Part shown: positions 1 through 7,629 of the stretch, one piece after another
Layout of the letters: every line of letters starts with the position of its first letter
Position numbering within the stretch: position 1 is the first letter of the stretch
Assembly: GCA_003134695.1 (NCBI GenBank)
Contig: PLCB01000058.1
Location: forward strand, 62,001 to 126,000
DNA from: Candidatus Zemynaea palustris
Lineage (GTDB): Bacteria; Vulcanimicrobiota; Vulcanimicrobiia; Vulcanimicrobiales; Vulcanimicrobiaceae
Length of the DNA stretch: 64,000 bases
Direction: 5' to 3'
Translations under genes and position numbers: made by a program
The notes under the pieces: model-generated
Database searches by the model: none
What the model was told of the DNA's origin: nothing
What the model saw: only the letters and a program-made list of their open reading frames with translations

Positions 1-166
1 TCACTGTGTTTTCGACGGCGTCGAGCGCGATCAGGCGCGGAATCTGGGGACGCTCGTTCGCGGTCATCGCGCGCAGCGCCGCGGTGACCATGCCGACGGC
101 GATCAAAACGGCCGCGACGACGATCAGCGTCTCGAGCAATGTCTGGCCGCGCGCGAATCTCAGCAC
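1..166 (-). CDS. Type IV pilin-like protein, N-terminal part (runs off window)
   Basis: Only the first 55 codons are in the window. The GTG start lies inside the end of the upstream pilin-like gene, a 7-base GTGCTGA overlap. After a short basic leader (VLRFARG) comes QTLLETLIVVAAVL, which matches the class III prepilin signal: a Gly before the cleavage point, Glu five residues after it, then a hydrophobic stretch of about 20 residues. The product would be processed by a prepilin peptidase and held in the inner membrane as a minor pilin or pseudopilin. Family membership is well supported; the specific role cannot be judged from this fragment. Confidence 0.75.
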   Translation of the reverse strand, partial: MLRFARGQTLLETLIVVAAVLIAVGMVTAALRAMTANERPQIPRLIALDAVENTV

Positions 167-1299
167 GACAGTCGATACGTCGTGAAATACCAGAAGCCGG
201 GGCCGGCCTTGAGCGTCGCGCCGAGCGGGTTCGGCGCGTTTCCTTTGATGGTCTGCAGCGGCCACTGCGGTGCGGCGTAATCGTCGCCGGCGCTTCCGAT
301 CACCCACCATTCCAACACTCCGCGCACCGCATCGACGACCTGTGCGTAGGCATTGCCACGAGCGTCGCGCGAAGCCGCCAGCGCTACCGCGTTCGAATTC
401 GTTCCCGCACTTGGACTGCACACGTCGGCGATCGGGATCTGCGTGCCGGCTGGTGCGAGCAGCGTCCCGCCGGGGACGACGTCGGCGCCGTCCTGATCGC
501 GGAGCAGACCCTCTTGGTTGCCGTCCGCTCCACAGCCGGGCGTCCACGGCGGCACGCCGATGCACGGGCCGATGCGCCACTGCATCATGCCGAAGTACGG
601 CCGGGCGATCCCGAAACCGTTTGCGGCGGGTGGCGACGGCGGGGCGGTGACGCTTGGTGTATACGTGCCGACGACGACGCTGAAACCGGTCGCCGCCAAA
701 CGCGGCACGAGTTCGTGACGCAGGTGCAGCGCGTCGTTGGCGACGTCGATGACGACCAGTGCGTTACCGCCGGCGACGCCCGGATAACCCAGCGGCACGA
801 TGACGTCGCGCGCGACGTACCCGGCGAGCGCGGGGATCGCAACTTGCGAGATCGGAATGCGTTGCGCGCCGAAGGCGCTCAGGTTCGCGATTCGCGCGCC
901 GTATGGCCGAAGGTTTGCGGGACCGGTCGATCCGAAGTCGTCGTAGACGTAGCGGGTCAAGGTTTTCGTCGACGGATCGTAACGGTACGCCCAGAAGTGC
1001 GGCGTGTTGTGCGCGTCGCGCGTGAAGAAGTCGACTTCATGGCAGGCGCCGCTGGCGTCGCAATTCGGGATGCCGAGGACGTCGTTCTGCGGGGTGAAGA
1101 TCGCTGCGGCGCTGTGCGCTTCGGCGTCGAGCCGCTCGACGAGGGTCGCGACGGCGTCGGCGTTCGCGCCCGCGCTCGCGGCGACGGTCGCGGCGCGCAA
1201 TCCTCCGCCGACGATGCCGAGCAGAACCACGCCGAGCGGTAGCGCGACGGCGAGCGCGATCAGCGTTTCGAGCAGCGTGAACCCGCGTTGGGAGCGCAC
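160..1299 (-). CDS. Type IV pilin-like (prepilin N-methylation) protein, 379 aa
   Basis: The N-terminus MRSQRGFTLLETLIALAVAL is a textbook prepilin signal: basic leader, Gly at residue 6, Phe at +1, Glu at +5 and a hydrophobic helix. The remaining 350 residues are a large, poorly conserved extracellular part with about six cysteines, more like a minor pilin or PilW/PulJ-type pseudopilin than a major pilin of about 150 residues. The gene starts 7 bases after queA and overlaps the next pilin-like gene, so the three are probably co-transcribed. The exact system (type IV pilus, type II secretion or competence pseudopilus) cannot be told because no assembly ATPase or secretin is in the window. Confidence 0.8.
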   Translation of the reverse strand: MRSQRGFTLLETLIALAVALPLGVVLLGIVGGGLRAATVAASAGANADAVATLVERLDAEAHSAAAIFTPQNDVLGIPNCDASGACHEVDFFTRDAHNTPHFWAYRYDPSTKTLTRYVYDDFGSTGPANLRPYGARIANLSAFGAQRIPISQVAIPALAGYVARDVIVPLGYPGVAGGNALVVIDVANDALHLRHELVPRLAATGFSVVVGTYTPSVTAPPSPPAANGFGIARPYFGMMQWRIGPCIGVPPWTPGCGADGNQEGLLRDQDGADVVPGGTLLAPAGTQIPIADVCSPSAGTNSNAVALAASRDARGNAYAQVVDAVRGVLEWWVIGSAGDDYAAPQWPLQTIKGNAPNPLGATLKAGPGFWYFTTYRLSC

Positions 1300-1306
1300 G
1301 CCTTCT

Positions 1307-2359
1307 CTAGTGCCCGTTTATCCTTTCAATGAGCATCGCGTCGCCGAACGAATAGAACCGGTAGCGTTCGGAGATGGCGCAGGCGTAGGCGCGCATGATC
1401 CGCTCGTAGCCGGCGAAGGCCGCGACCAGCACGAGCAGCGACGACGCGGGGAGATGGAAATTCGTCAGCAAGACGTCGGCGACGCGAAACTGGAAGCCGG
1501 GCGTGATGAAGAGCGCGGTTTCCGCCTCGCCCGCCCTGACCGTCCCGCTTTCGCGCGCAGCCGATTCGAGCGCGCGTAGCACGGTCGTCCCGGCGGCGAC
1601 GACGCGGCGCCCTTGGCGTTTCGCCGATTCGATCGCGGCGGCCGTCGCTTCAGGGATCGCGTAGCGTTCGGCGTGCATTACGTGGTCGGCGATGCGTTCG
1701 GCTTCGATCGGTCTGAAGGTGCCGTAGCCGACGTCGAGCGCAAGCGGAACGACCTCGACGCCGCGCCTTTGGAGCGCTTCGACGACGCGCGGCGTGAAGT
1801 GCAGCGAGGCGGTCGGCGCGGCGACGCTTCCCGGGACGCGCGCGAACATCGTCTGGTACCGTGCGGCGCGCGCTTCGTCGCCGGGACCGACATATTTCGG
1901 CAGCGGCATCTCGCCGTATCGTTCGAGGAGTTCCGGCAACGAGACGGTCTCGTCGAAGCAAATGTGCCGGATGCCGTCGCCTGCCACGTCCGCGACTTCG
2001 CAGGCGCCGGCGTCGCCGAAGGTCACCCGCGAACCGGGGCGCAGGCGGCGGCCGGGACGCACGAGCGCTTCCCACTCGCGCGCCTGCAGGTCGAAGCGCG
2101 AACGGTCGAGCGGACGCAGCAGTAGCACCTCGGCGACACCACCGCCCGCACGGCGGCCGCGCAATCTTGCACGGATCACGCGCGTTTCGTTGATCACCAG
2201 CAGGTCGCCGGGCTGCAGCAAACTCGGGAGATCGGTGAACGTGCGGTGCTGGAACGTGCCGTTCGCGCCCAGTAGCATCAGGCGCGATGCGTCGGCCGGC
2301 TCGGCCGGCGCTTTCGCGATCAGTTCGGGCGGGAGGTCGTAGCGATACTCGGAGGTCAC
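1307..2359 (-). CDS. queA: S-adenosylmethionine:tRNA ribosyltransferase-isomerase
   Basis: QueA transfers and isomerises the ribosyl group of SAM onto 7-aminomethyl-7-deazaguanine in tRNA, giving epoxyqueuosine. The chain starts (V)TSEYRYDLPPELIAKAP, the usual QueA opening, and ends with LLTNFHLPASSLLVLVAAF and ERYRFYSFGDAMLI, both family signatures. I chose the GTG at 2359 (350 residues, normal for QueA). A GTG at 2416 would add 19 non-conserved residues. Two pilin-like genes follow closely. In several Firmicutes, as I recall, queA sits after ruvCAB and spoIID; the same order is seen here, broken by two inserted loci. Confidence 0.93.
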   Translation of the reverse strand: MTSEYRYDLPPELIAKAPAEPADASRLMLLGANGTFQHRTFTDLPSLLQPGDLLVINETRVIRARLRGRRAGGGVAEVLLLRPLDRSRFDLQAREWEALVRPGRRLRPGSRVTFGDAGACEVADVAGDGIRHICFDETVSLPELLERYGEMPLPKYVGPGDEARAARYQTMFARVPGSVAAPTASLHFTPRVVEALQRRGVEVVPLALDVGYGTFRPIEAERIADHVMHAERYAIPEATAAAIESAKRQGRRVVAAGTTVLRALESAARESGTVRAGEAETALFITPGFQFRVADVLLTNFHLPASSLLVLVAAFAGYERIMRAYACAISERYRFYSFGDAMLIERINGH

Positions 2360-2477
2360 CGTCGGGTCAGGTTTGGGGACGGAACCCGCCGGTCCCCGGC
2401 TACGTTTACCGAACACCGGCCGGCAGGCGAAGCCCCGCTCGGCACGGCAGTAGAGTGTAACCGTCCGGAGGTGCCGC

Positions 2478-3890
2478 GTGAAAAGACTGACGCTGATTTC
2501 CGTATTAGCAGCGGGTATTTTGCTGTTCTTCGCCCCCGAGGCCGCGCGCGCAAGCGACCTCTACAACAACACCAACGGCGGGGGCGTCAGCAACGGCCCG
2601 ACCGGAAAGACCGCCTTCGGACTCACGTGTAACGCGCACATCACGCAGCTCGTCACGTATCATTGGAACAACGGCCGCGGCGCGACGCCCGGAACGATTT
2701 CCATTCAGTCCAATCAAACCGGAAAGATCTACGGCCCGTTCGCGGCGCACGGCTCTTCCGGACAGAACAATGCTCCCAACGTCAACTGGATCGCCGACGT
2801 CAGCTTCGACCTACCGGGCGGCAAAGGCCTGACCGGACTCGCGACCTACAGTTACGTCGTCATCGATTCCAACAATGCGACCTGGTCGATGGACCCGCAG
2901 TCTGCTTATCGCGGCTTTGCGATCATTCGCGGCGACTGCACGACGTCGGCCGCGACGGCGCCCCCGACACCGCCGGTGCGCGGCGGTGGCCCGCCGGTGC
3001 CGATCGTCAAGACGGTGCCGACGCCGCCGAAAGCGACGCCGCCGCCGATCAAGATGATCGTGAGAGCGATCCCCACGAAGACGCCCATCAAGCCGACGCC
3101 GACCTCCGCGAAGCAGACGCCGCCGGCACTGCCGAAGAAGCCGACGCCGGCACCGGCGACTCTGAATCCCCTCGCCGCGATCAAGCCGTGCTTCACCAAC
3201 AGCGGTGCGCTCGCAAACGTCGGACCGTGCTTCGGCATCCCCGGCTCGATGCTCGCGGTGCGTGTCCTCAGCACGGCGCGCGGGCCGTTCGTCGGGTTGC
3301 AGTTCAGGACCGTCGTAACCGCCGGCGTCCCCGCCTTGGTCGACGCGCCGCTGACCGGCAGCGGCAGCATCCTCGGTGCGACCGTCTCGACGAGACTCTG
3401 CCTCGCGCCGGCACCGACGAAGTGGGACGTCTGGCTACTCGGCGGCTCGGCCGCGAGACCGACGACGCTCGGCGTGATCGGACAATTCTCCGTGACCGGC
3501 TGTCAGAACGTGACCACGAGCAAGGGAATACCGACGCCGCAGCCCGGGACGCCGCCGCCGGGGCTCGCGAACGTCAAGCCCTGCTTCGTCAACACGGGCG
3601 CGCTCGCGTCGGTCGGTCCGTGCTTCGGCCCGGCCAACTCGAAGCTCGCCGTGCGAATCTACAACCAGAAGTACGGACCGTACACGCTACTGCAGTTCCA
3701 GATCGCCGTAACCGGCGGCGTTCCGGCACTGGTGACGACGCCGCTGGTCGGCAGCGGCCCGCTCGTGTCGGCGAACGTCCCGATCCAACTCTGCCTGGCG
3801 AAATCGCCGGCCAAGTGGCAAGTCTGGCTGTTCAATCAGACGAAATCCGTCGGCCAGATCGGCCAGTTCACGATCACCGGTTGCCCGTAA
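2478..3890 (+). CDS. Secreted two-repeat protein with Pro/Thr linker
   Basis: A GTG start follows a good GGAGG site about 7 bases upstream. The first 25 residues (MKRLTLISVLAAGILLFF, then ARAS) are a signal peptide. Residues of about 27-155 form an unknown domain. About 155-230 is a low-complexity linker rich in Pro, Thr and Lys. The C-terminus holds two copies of a roughly 100-residue unit, each starting near KPCF.N.GAL..VGPCFG and ending GQFS/TVTGC-like, with paired Cys at matching positions. I recognise no family for the unit. The layout suggests an exported, perhaps cell-surface, protein whose repeats are held by disulfides. It lies between queA and spoIID on the opposite strand. Confidence 0.75.
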   Translation: MKRLTLISVLAAGILLFFAPEAARASDLYNNTNGGGVSNGPTGKTAFGLTCNAHITQLVTYHWNNGRGATPGTISIQSNQTGKIYGPFAAHGSSGQNNAPNVNWIADVSFDLPGGKGLTGLATYSYVVIDSNNATWSMDPQSAYRGFAIIRGDCTTSAATAPPTPPVRGGGPPVPIVKTVPTPPKATPPPIKMIVRAIPTKTPIKPTPTSAKQTPPALPKKPTPAPATLNPLAAIKPCFTNSGALANVGPCFGIPGSMLAVRVLSTARGPFVGLQFRTVVTAGVPALVDAPLTGSGSILGATVSTRLCLAPAPTKWDVWLLGGSAARPTTLGVIGQFSVTGCQNVTTSKGIPTPQPGTPPPGLANVKPCFVNTGALASVGPCFGPANSKLAVRIYNQKYGPYTLLQFQIAVTGGVPALVTTPLVGSGPLVSANVPIQLCLAKSPAKWQVWLFNQTKSVGQIGQFTITGCP

Positions 3891-3896
3891 GGTGAG

Positions 3897-4895
3897 TTAA
3901 ACGATCGCCGTCCTCGGGAAATAGAACGCGATGATGTCCGCGGCGGACGCGCCCCCCGCGGCCATCGCGCGCGCGCCCCACTGACACATCCCGACGCCGT
4001 GACCGCGACCGTTGCCGGCGACGATGAGGTCGTCGCCGGCCGGCGTCACGCCGCGCAAGAACGTGCTGCGCACGACCTTGAGCCCGGCGGCGGCACGAAA
4101 TGCACTGGTTTCAACTTCGACCGTCGCGGCGCTTCCGGTAAAGGCGAGTTCCTTGGGCCGCCCGCTCGGTCCGAGGTGTCGCAACTCGACGGCGCGGAGC
4201 GAGCCGGCGCGCGGGAGGTCGAGGCTATGACGAACGGCGTCGTACGAGACGCGTTCATCCCAGCGATATTCGGGCGTCCCCGCGCAATACGGATCGGCGA
4301 AGCTGCGCAGATACGGAATGCTCGAGCGCCATACCTCGGCCGGATCGGCGGTGCGTCCGCCGCAGCACGAACTGTAGGCGACCTGGGCTGGAGCCTTGGC
4401 GTAGATAACGAGCCTGCCTGCCGTCGCGTCGACCGCGGCGCGACCCTCGACGCTCTCGCTTTGAATCCCACCGTAGCGTTGGTCGCTATCGGTCGCGACG
4501 ACGTCGTATGGTTTGTCGGGACGTAACTTCGTGGTGACGTACGTACGAGCGAGGATCGCTTGGGCTTTCTGCGCTTCGCTCGGCCAGGCCGGCGAGACTT
4601 CGGCGCTGACGACGCCATAGAGATAGCTGTCGAGCGGGACGAAATCGATCAGTCCTTGTTTGTTTCCCGACAGCGAAACGAGCGCGAAGGCGCCGCGATA
4701 GGTGCGGCCGATCCACGAAAAATACCAGGCGTCGAGTTGCTGCGCCGCCGGGATGTTATCTCCGCTCGCCAGCAAGATGCGCACGACCGGTTCTTTGACC
4801 GGCCCGCCGATCTTCAGTCCGCCCGTCGCGCGCGCGACCCCTGGCACCGCGACGAGCGCGGCTCCCATAGAAGCCGCAAACGCCCTTCTGTTCAC
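3897..4895 (-). CDS. SpoIID/LytB-domain protein
   Basis: The protein has a Tat-like or Sec signal (MNRRAFAASMGAALVAVPG) followed by the SpoIID/LytB domain. The diagnostic motifs are DSYLYGVVSAEVSPAWP, QAILARTYV, CGGRTADPAEVW and GRGHGVGMCQWGARAMA near the C-terminus. SpoIID of Bacillus is a lytic transglycosylase that cuts denuded peptidoglycan glycan strands, while LytB modifies amidase action. No other sporulation gene is in the window and the domain is common in non-sporulating bacteria, so a role in cell-wall remodelling is more likely than sporulation. Confidence 0.88.
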   Translation of the reverse strand: MNRRAFAASMGAALVAVPGVARATGGLKIGGPVKEPVVRILLASGDNIPAAQQLDAWYFSWIGRTYRGAFALVSLSGNKQGLIDFVPLDSYLYGVVSAEVSPAWPSEAQKAQAILARTYVTTKLRPDKPYDVVATDSDQRYGGIQSESVEGRAAVDATAGRLVIYAKAPAQVAYSSCCGGRTADPAEVWRSSIPYLRSFADPYCAGTPEYRWDERVSYDAVRHSLDLPRAGSLRAVELRHLGPSGRPKELAFTGSAATVEVETSAFRAAAGLKVVRSTFLRGVTPAGDDLIVAGNGRGHGVGMCQWGARAMAAGGASAADIIAFYFPRTAIV

Positions 4896-4997
4896 GCTTA
4901 AGTGTTCGGCTGCTGCCCGGCCGGCTTTCTGCGCCTGTGACCTCGCTCACGCCGAGCCCTTGCTCTGCGTCGCCATCGGTGGGATTGGGACGGCGCA

Positions 4998-5188
4998 ATG
5001 GTTCCAAAATTTGGTCAAATCCGACGGAGGCTACGCGCCGAAGGATGGTACCTCGCCAGGAAAAGCGGCTCGCACGAGCAGTGGCGACATCCTCTGAAGC
5101 CAGGGACGTAACGGTCGGGGGGAAGGACAGCATCGAGCCCGGCAAAGACTTGTGGCATAGCATCCAAAAGCAAGCAGGTTGGCGATGA
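4998..5188 (+). pseudogene. hicA: HicA-family toxin gene with a frameshift
   Basis: From the ATG at 4998 the frame reads 36 codons that match HicA: RRRLRAEGWYLARKSGSHEQ, then WRHPLKPG, including the GSHxxW/Y-x-HP segment that carries the catalytic His. It then meets a TAA at 5109. Moving to the next frame at about 5106-5108, as if one base were missing, continues with VTVGGKDSIEPGKDLWHSIQ and KQAG, the standard HicA C-terminus, and ends with a TGA at 5186-5188 that overlaps the hicB ATG. HicA is a small dsRBD-fold mRNA interferase. Either the toxin is dead or there is a sequencing or assembly error. Confidence 0.75.
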
Positions 5189-5400
5189 AGTATGTTGTGA
5201 TCTACGAGCGTGCTCCCAACAATTGGAGCGCATACGTACCGGATCTTCCGGGATACGCCGCAGGAGCCGACACGTTGGACGAGCTCCGCGAGTTGGTGCG
5301 GGAAGGCGTCCCATTCCATTTGGAAGGCTTGCGTCTCGCCGGCGAACCAGTTCCCGAACCGACGACGATCGTCGAACAAATCGACGCGGCTTTAGCTTAG
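5185..5400 (+). CDS. hicB: HicB-family antitoxin
   Basis: A 71-residue protein, MKYVVIYERAPNNWSAYVPD and onward, with the HicB partial RNase H-like fold: Y-x-V-x-I-E at the start, W-S-A-Y-V-P-D-L-P-G in the middle and a helix DELRELVREGVPFHLEGL. I chose the ATG at 5185 because it forms an ATGA overlap with hicA and has a GCAGG site upstream; a TTG two codons earlier is possible. It lacks a C-terminal DNA-binding domain, so it would act by binding HicA. Its stop overlaps the ruvB stop in the opposite direction, so the pair is wedged tightly between ruvB and spoIID. Confidence 0.85.
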   Translation: MKYVVIYERAPNNWSAYVPDLPGYAAGADTLDELRELVREGVPFHLEGLRLAGEPVPEPTTIVEQIDAALA

Positions 5401-6476
5401 AGTAATCGCGGCTGGGGGGAGTCGATGGCGGCGGCGGTGAGGCCGAGGTGTTCGTAGGCTTGCGGCGTGACTTTGCGGCCGTTGGCGGTGCGCACGACGA
5501 GACCGAGTTTCAACAGGAACGGCTCGACGACGTCTTCGAGCGTCTCGGTGTCTTCGGTGAGCGTCGCGGAGATCGCGTTGATGCCGACCGGGCCGCCGCG
5601 GTATTGTTCGGCGATCGTGCGTAAGAACGCACGGTCGAGCCGGTCGAGGCCGAGTTCGTCGACGCCCTCGCGCGCGAGTGCTTCTTCCGCGACCTCGCGA
5701 GTGATCGTGCCGCCGGCGCGGACTTCGGCGTAGTCGCGCACGCGCCGCAACAAGCGGTTGGCGATGCGCGGCGTGCCGCGGCTGCGGCGCGCGATCGCTT
5801 GCGCACCGGCGCGATCGATCGGGATCCCGAGGACGCCGGCGCTACGGGTGACGATCTGTTCGAGTTCGGCGACGTCGTAGTAGTCGAGGTGGTACGACAG
5901 CCCGAAGCGCTCGCGCAGCGGCGCGGAGAGCATCCCGGCGCGCGTCGTCGCGCCGATCAAAGTGAAGCGCTCGAGCGGCAATCTATACGTCTTCGCGTAG
6001 GCGCCGCGATCGAGCATGACGTCGATGCGAAAATCCTCGAGCGCGGGGTACAAATATTCTTCGACGACGCCGCCGAGGCGGTGGATCTCGTCAATGAAGA
6101 GCACGTCACCTTGCTGCAGCGAGGTGAGCACGCCGACGAGGTCTTTCGGTTTCTCGAGCGTCGGCCCGGAGGTCGGGCGCAGTGCGGCACCGAGTTCTTT
6201 GGCGATCAGGGCCGCGAGCGTGGTCTTACCGAGTCCGGGCGGACCGTAGAATAAGATGTGTTCGAGCGTGTCGCCGCGGCCTTTGGCGGCGTCGATCGCG
6301 ATCTTCAGGTTTTCGACGAGCGTCGTCTGACCGACGTATTCGGCGAAGGAGCGCGGGCGTAACGTCGCACCGACGAGCTCTTCTTCGATCGCGGCGGCTT
6401 CCGGAGTGATGACGCGCTCGGCTTTGACGTCGGCCGGTCCGAGGACGCGTTTACGACGCTCGCCGCTGTCGCTCAC
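5397..6476 (-). CDS. ruvB: Holliday junction branch migration helicase RuvB
   Basis: AAA+ ATPase that forms hexameric rings on both sides of RuvA and drives branch migration of Holliday junctions. Motifs visible: Walker A GPPGLGKTT, Walker B DVLFIDEIHRL, sensor 1 LIGATTRAG, arginine finger PLRERFG and the C-terminal winged helix (GPVGINAISATL, then FLLKLGLVVRT). The length of 359 residues is normal. It overlaps ruvA by 4 bases and is the last gene of the operon that starts with the penicillin-binding protein region. Confidence 0.97.
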   Translation of the reverse strand: MSDSGERRKRVLGPADVKAERVITPEAAAIEEELVGATLRPRSFAEYVGQTTLVENLKIAIDAAKGRGDTLEHILFYGPPGLGKTTLAALIAKELGAALRPTSGPTLEKPKDLVGVLTSLQQGDVLFIDEIHRLGGVVEEYLYPALEDFRIDVMLDRGAYAKTYRLPLERFTLIGATTRAGMLSAPLRERFGLSYHLDYYDVAELEQIVTRSAGVLGIPIDRAGAQAIARRSRGTPRIANRLLRRVRDYAEVRAGGTITREVAEEALAREGVDELGLDRLDRAFLRTIAEQYRGGPVGINAISATLTEDTETLEDVVEPFLLKLGLVVRTANGRKVTPQAYEHLGLTAAAIDSPQPRLL

Positions 6477-7102
6477 GATGCCTCAGCGCGGCGGTGCTGG
6501 CGGCGGTAGACTTCGGCGAGCAGCGTCTCGGCATCGTGGATGTCGGGTTTCGACTTGAGCGTTTCGGAGATCATCGCCTCGGCTTCGCTTCGCTTGTACT
6601 GCAACTGCAGCAGCACCGCGAGCGCCTCTTCGCCGAAGTCAGGGATCGCTTCGGCCGAGCGCGGTTCGGCGTCACGAATCAGCAAGAATTTGGTCACCTT
6701 GCCTTGTAACTTCGCGACGATGTCGCGCGCCTTCTGCTGGCCGATGCCGGGCAGTTTCACCAAGAAACCGTAGTCGCCGGCGTCGATCGCTTGCGCGATG
6801 CGCCCCATCGGTTCCGAAAACGCCCGCGCGGCGGTTTTGGGGCCGATGCTGCCGACGGTCGTGAGCGCTTCGAAGAATTCGCGTTCGATCGGATTCGTGA
6901 AGCCGAAGAACGTAAAACGGCCGCTGTTACCGTCGAGCGAGAACGCCGGATGGATCTCGAGGGTGACGCGCTCGCCGTGCAAGCGTGGAATCTTCTCGGC
7001 GACGCAGGGCGGCAAGACGATCTCGTACGCCAAGCCACCGACGTCGAGGACGACCGTCGCCTCGCTGCGCTCCACGATCGAACCGGTAATGCGCGAGAAC
7101 AT
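6473..7102 (-). CDS. ruvA: Holliday junction DNA helicase subunit RuvA
   Basis: RuvA tetramers bind the four-way junction and load RuvB. The N-terminal OB-fold begins MFSRITGSIVERSEATVVLD. Two helix-hairpin-helix regions follow (ALTTVGSIGPKTAARAF and LVKLPGIGQQKARDIV). The C-terminal RuvB-contact domain has EEALAVLLQLQYKRSEAEAM. The acidic pin region is not obvious. Its 209 residues are normal. The gene starts 5 bases after ruvC and overlaps ruvB by 4 bases. Confidence 0.95.
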   Translation of the reverse strand: MFSRITGSIVERSEATVVLDVGGLAYEIVLPPCVAEKIPRLHGERVTLEIHPAFSLDGNSGRFTFFGFTNPIEREFFEALTTVGSIGPKTAARAFSEPMGRIAQAIDAGDYGFLVKLPGIGQQKARDIVAKLQGKVTKFLLIRDAEPRSAEAIPDFGEEALAVLLQLQYKRSEAEAMISETLKSKPDIHDAETLLAEVYRRQHRRAEAS

Positions 7103-7107
7103 CCTGG

Positions 7108-7629
7108 CTAGCGAACCGCGTGGGCGACGAGCGGGCCGAGGCGCCGCTCGGTAAGTTCGATGTTGGCGAGGGCGAGCGCCAGCGCGAGCGCGTCGGAGAC
7201 GTCGTCGGGCTGCGGCGTTGTGCGCAACCCGAGCTGCTGCATCACCATGCGCTTGAGTTGTTCTTTGCTGGCCGAACCGGAACCGGCCAAGGAACGCTTC
7301 ACGAGCGAGTGGACCAGATGGCGCACGGGGACGCCGTATTCGTGCGCCGCGAGACAGAGGACGCCGCGCGCGTGGCCCATCAGCACCGCGGTCGTCGGAT
7401 TCTTATAGCCGCTCCAGAGCTCTTCGATGACCATCACGTCCGGTTTGGCCGTGACGAGCACCGCGGAGAGTTCGGCGTGAAGCTGTCCCAAGCGGCGCTC
7501 GAGCGGCGCGGAGGCGTCGGGCGTGATCACGCCCGCTTCGAGCAACGCCGGCCCGCGCGCATCGCACACGATCGCCCCGTAGCCGGTGATACGCAGACCC
7601 GGATCGATCCCCAAGATGCGCAAGTTCAC
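7108..7629 (-). CDS. ruvC: Crossover junction endodeoxyribonuclease RuvC
   Basis: RuvC resolves Holliday junctions by paired nicks. The RNase H-like core shows the acidic catalytic residues: Asp in ILGIDPGLRITGYG, Glu in VMVIEELW and the paired Asp in PQPDDVSDALALAL. The basic helix SKEQLKRMVMQQL is also present. The ATG overlaps the kinase stop (ATGA), so ruvCAB is transcribed with the cell-wall kinase and the penicillin-binding protein. Confidence 0.95.
   Translation of the reverse strand: MNLRILGIDPGLRITGYGAIVCDARGPALLEAGVITPDASAPLERRLGQLHAELSAVLVTAKPDVMVIEELWSGYKNPTTAVLMGHARGVLCLAAHEYGVPVRHLVHSLVKRSLAGSGSASKEQLKRMVMQQLGLRTTPQPDDVSDALALALALANIELTERRLGPLVAHAVR

Noticed and set aside
3897-4895. 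Evidence for endospore formation
   Set aside because: SpoIID/LytB domains are common in non-sporulating bacteria and no other sporulation gene is in the window.
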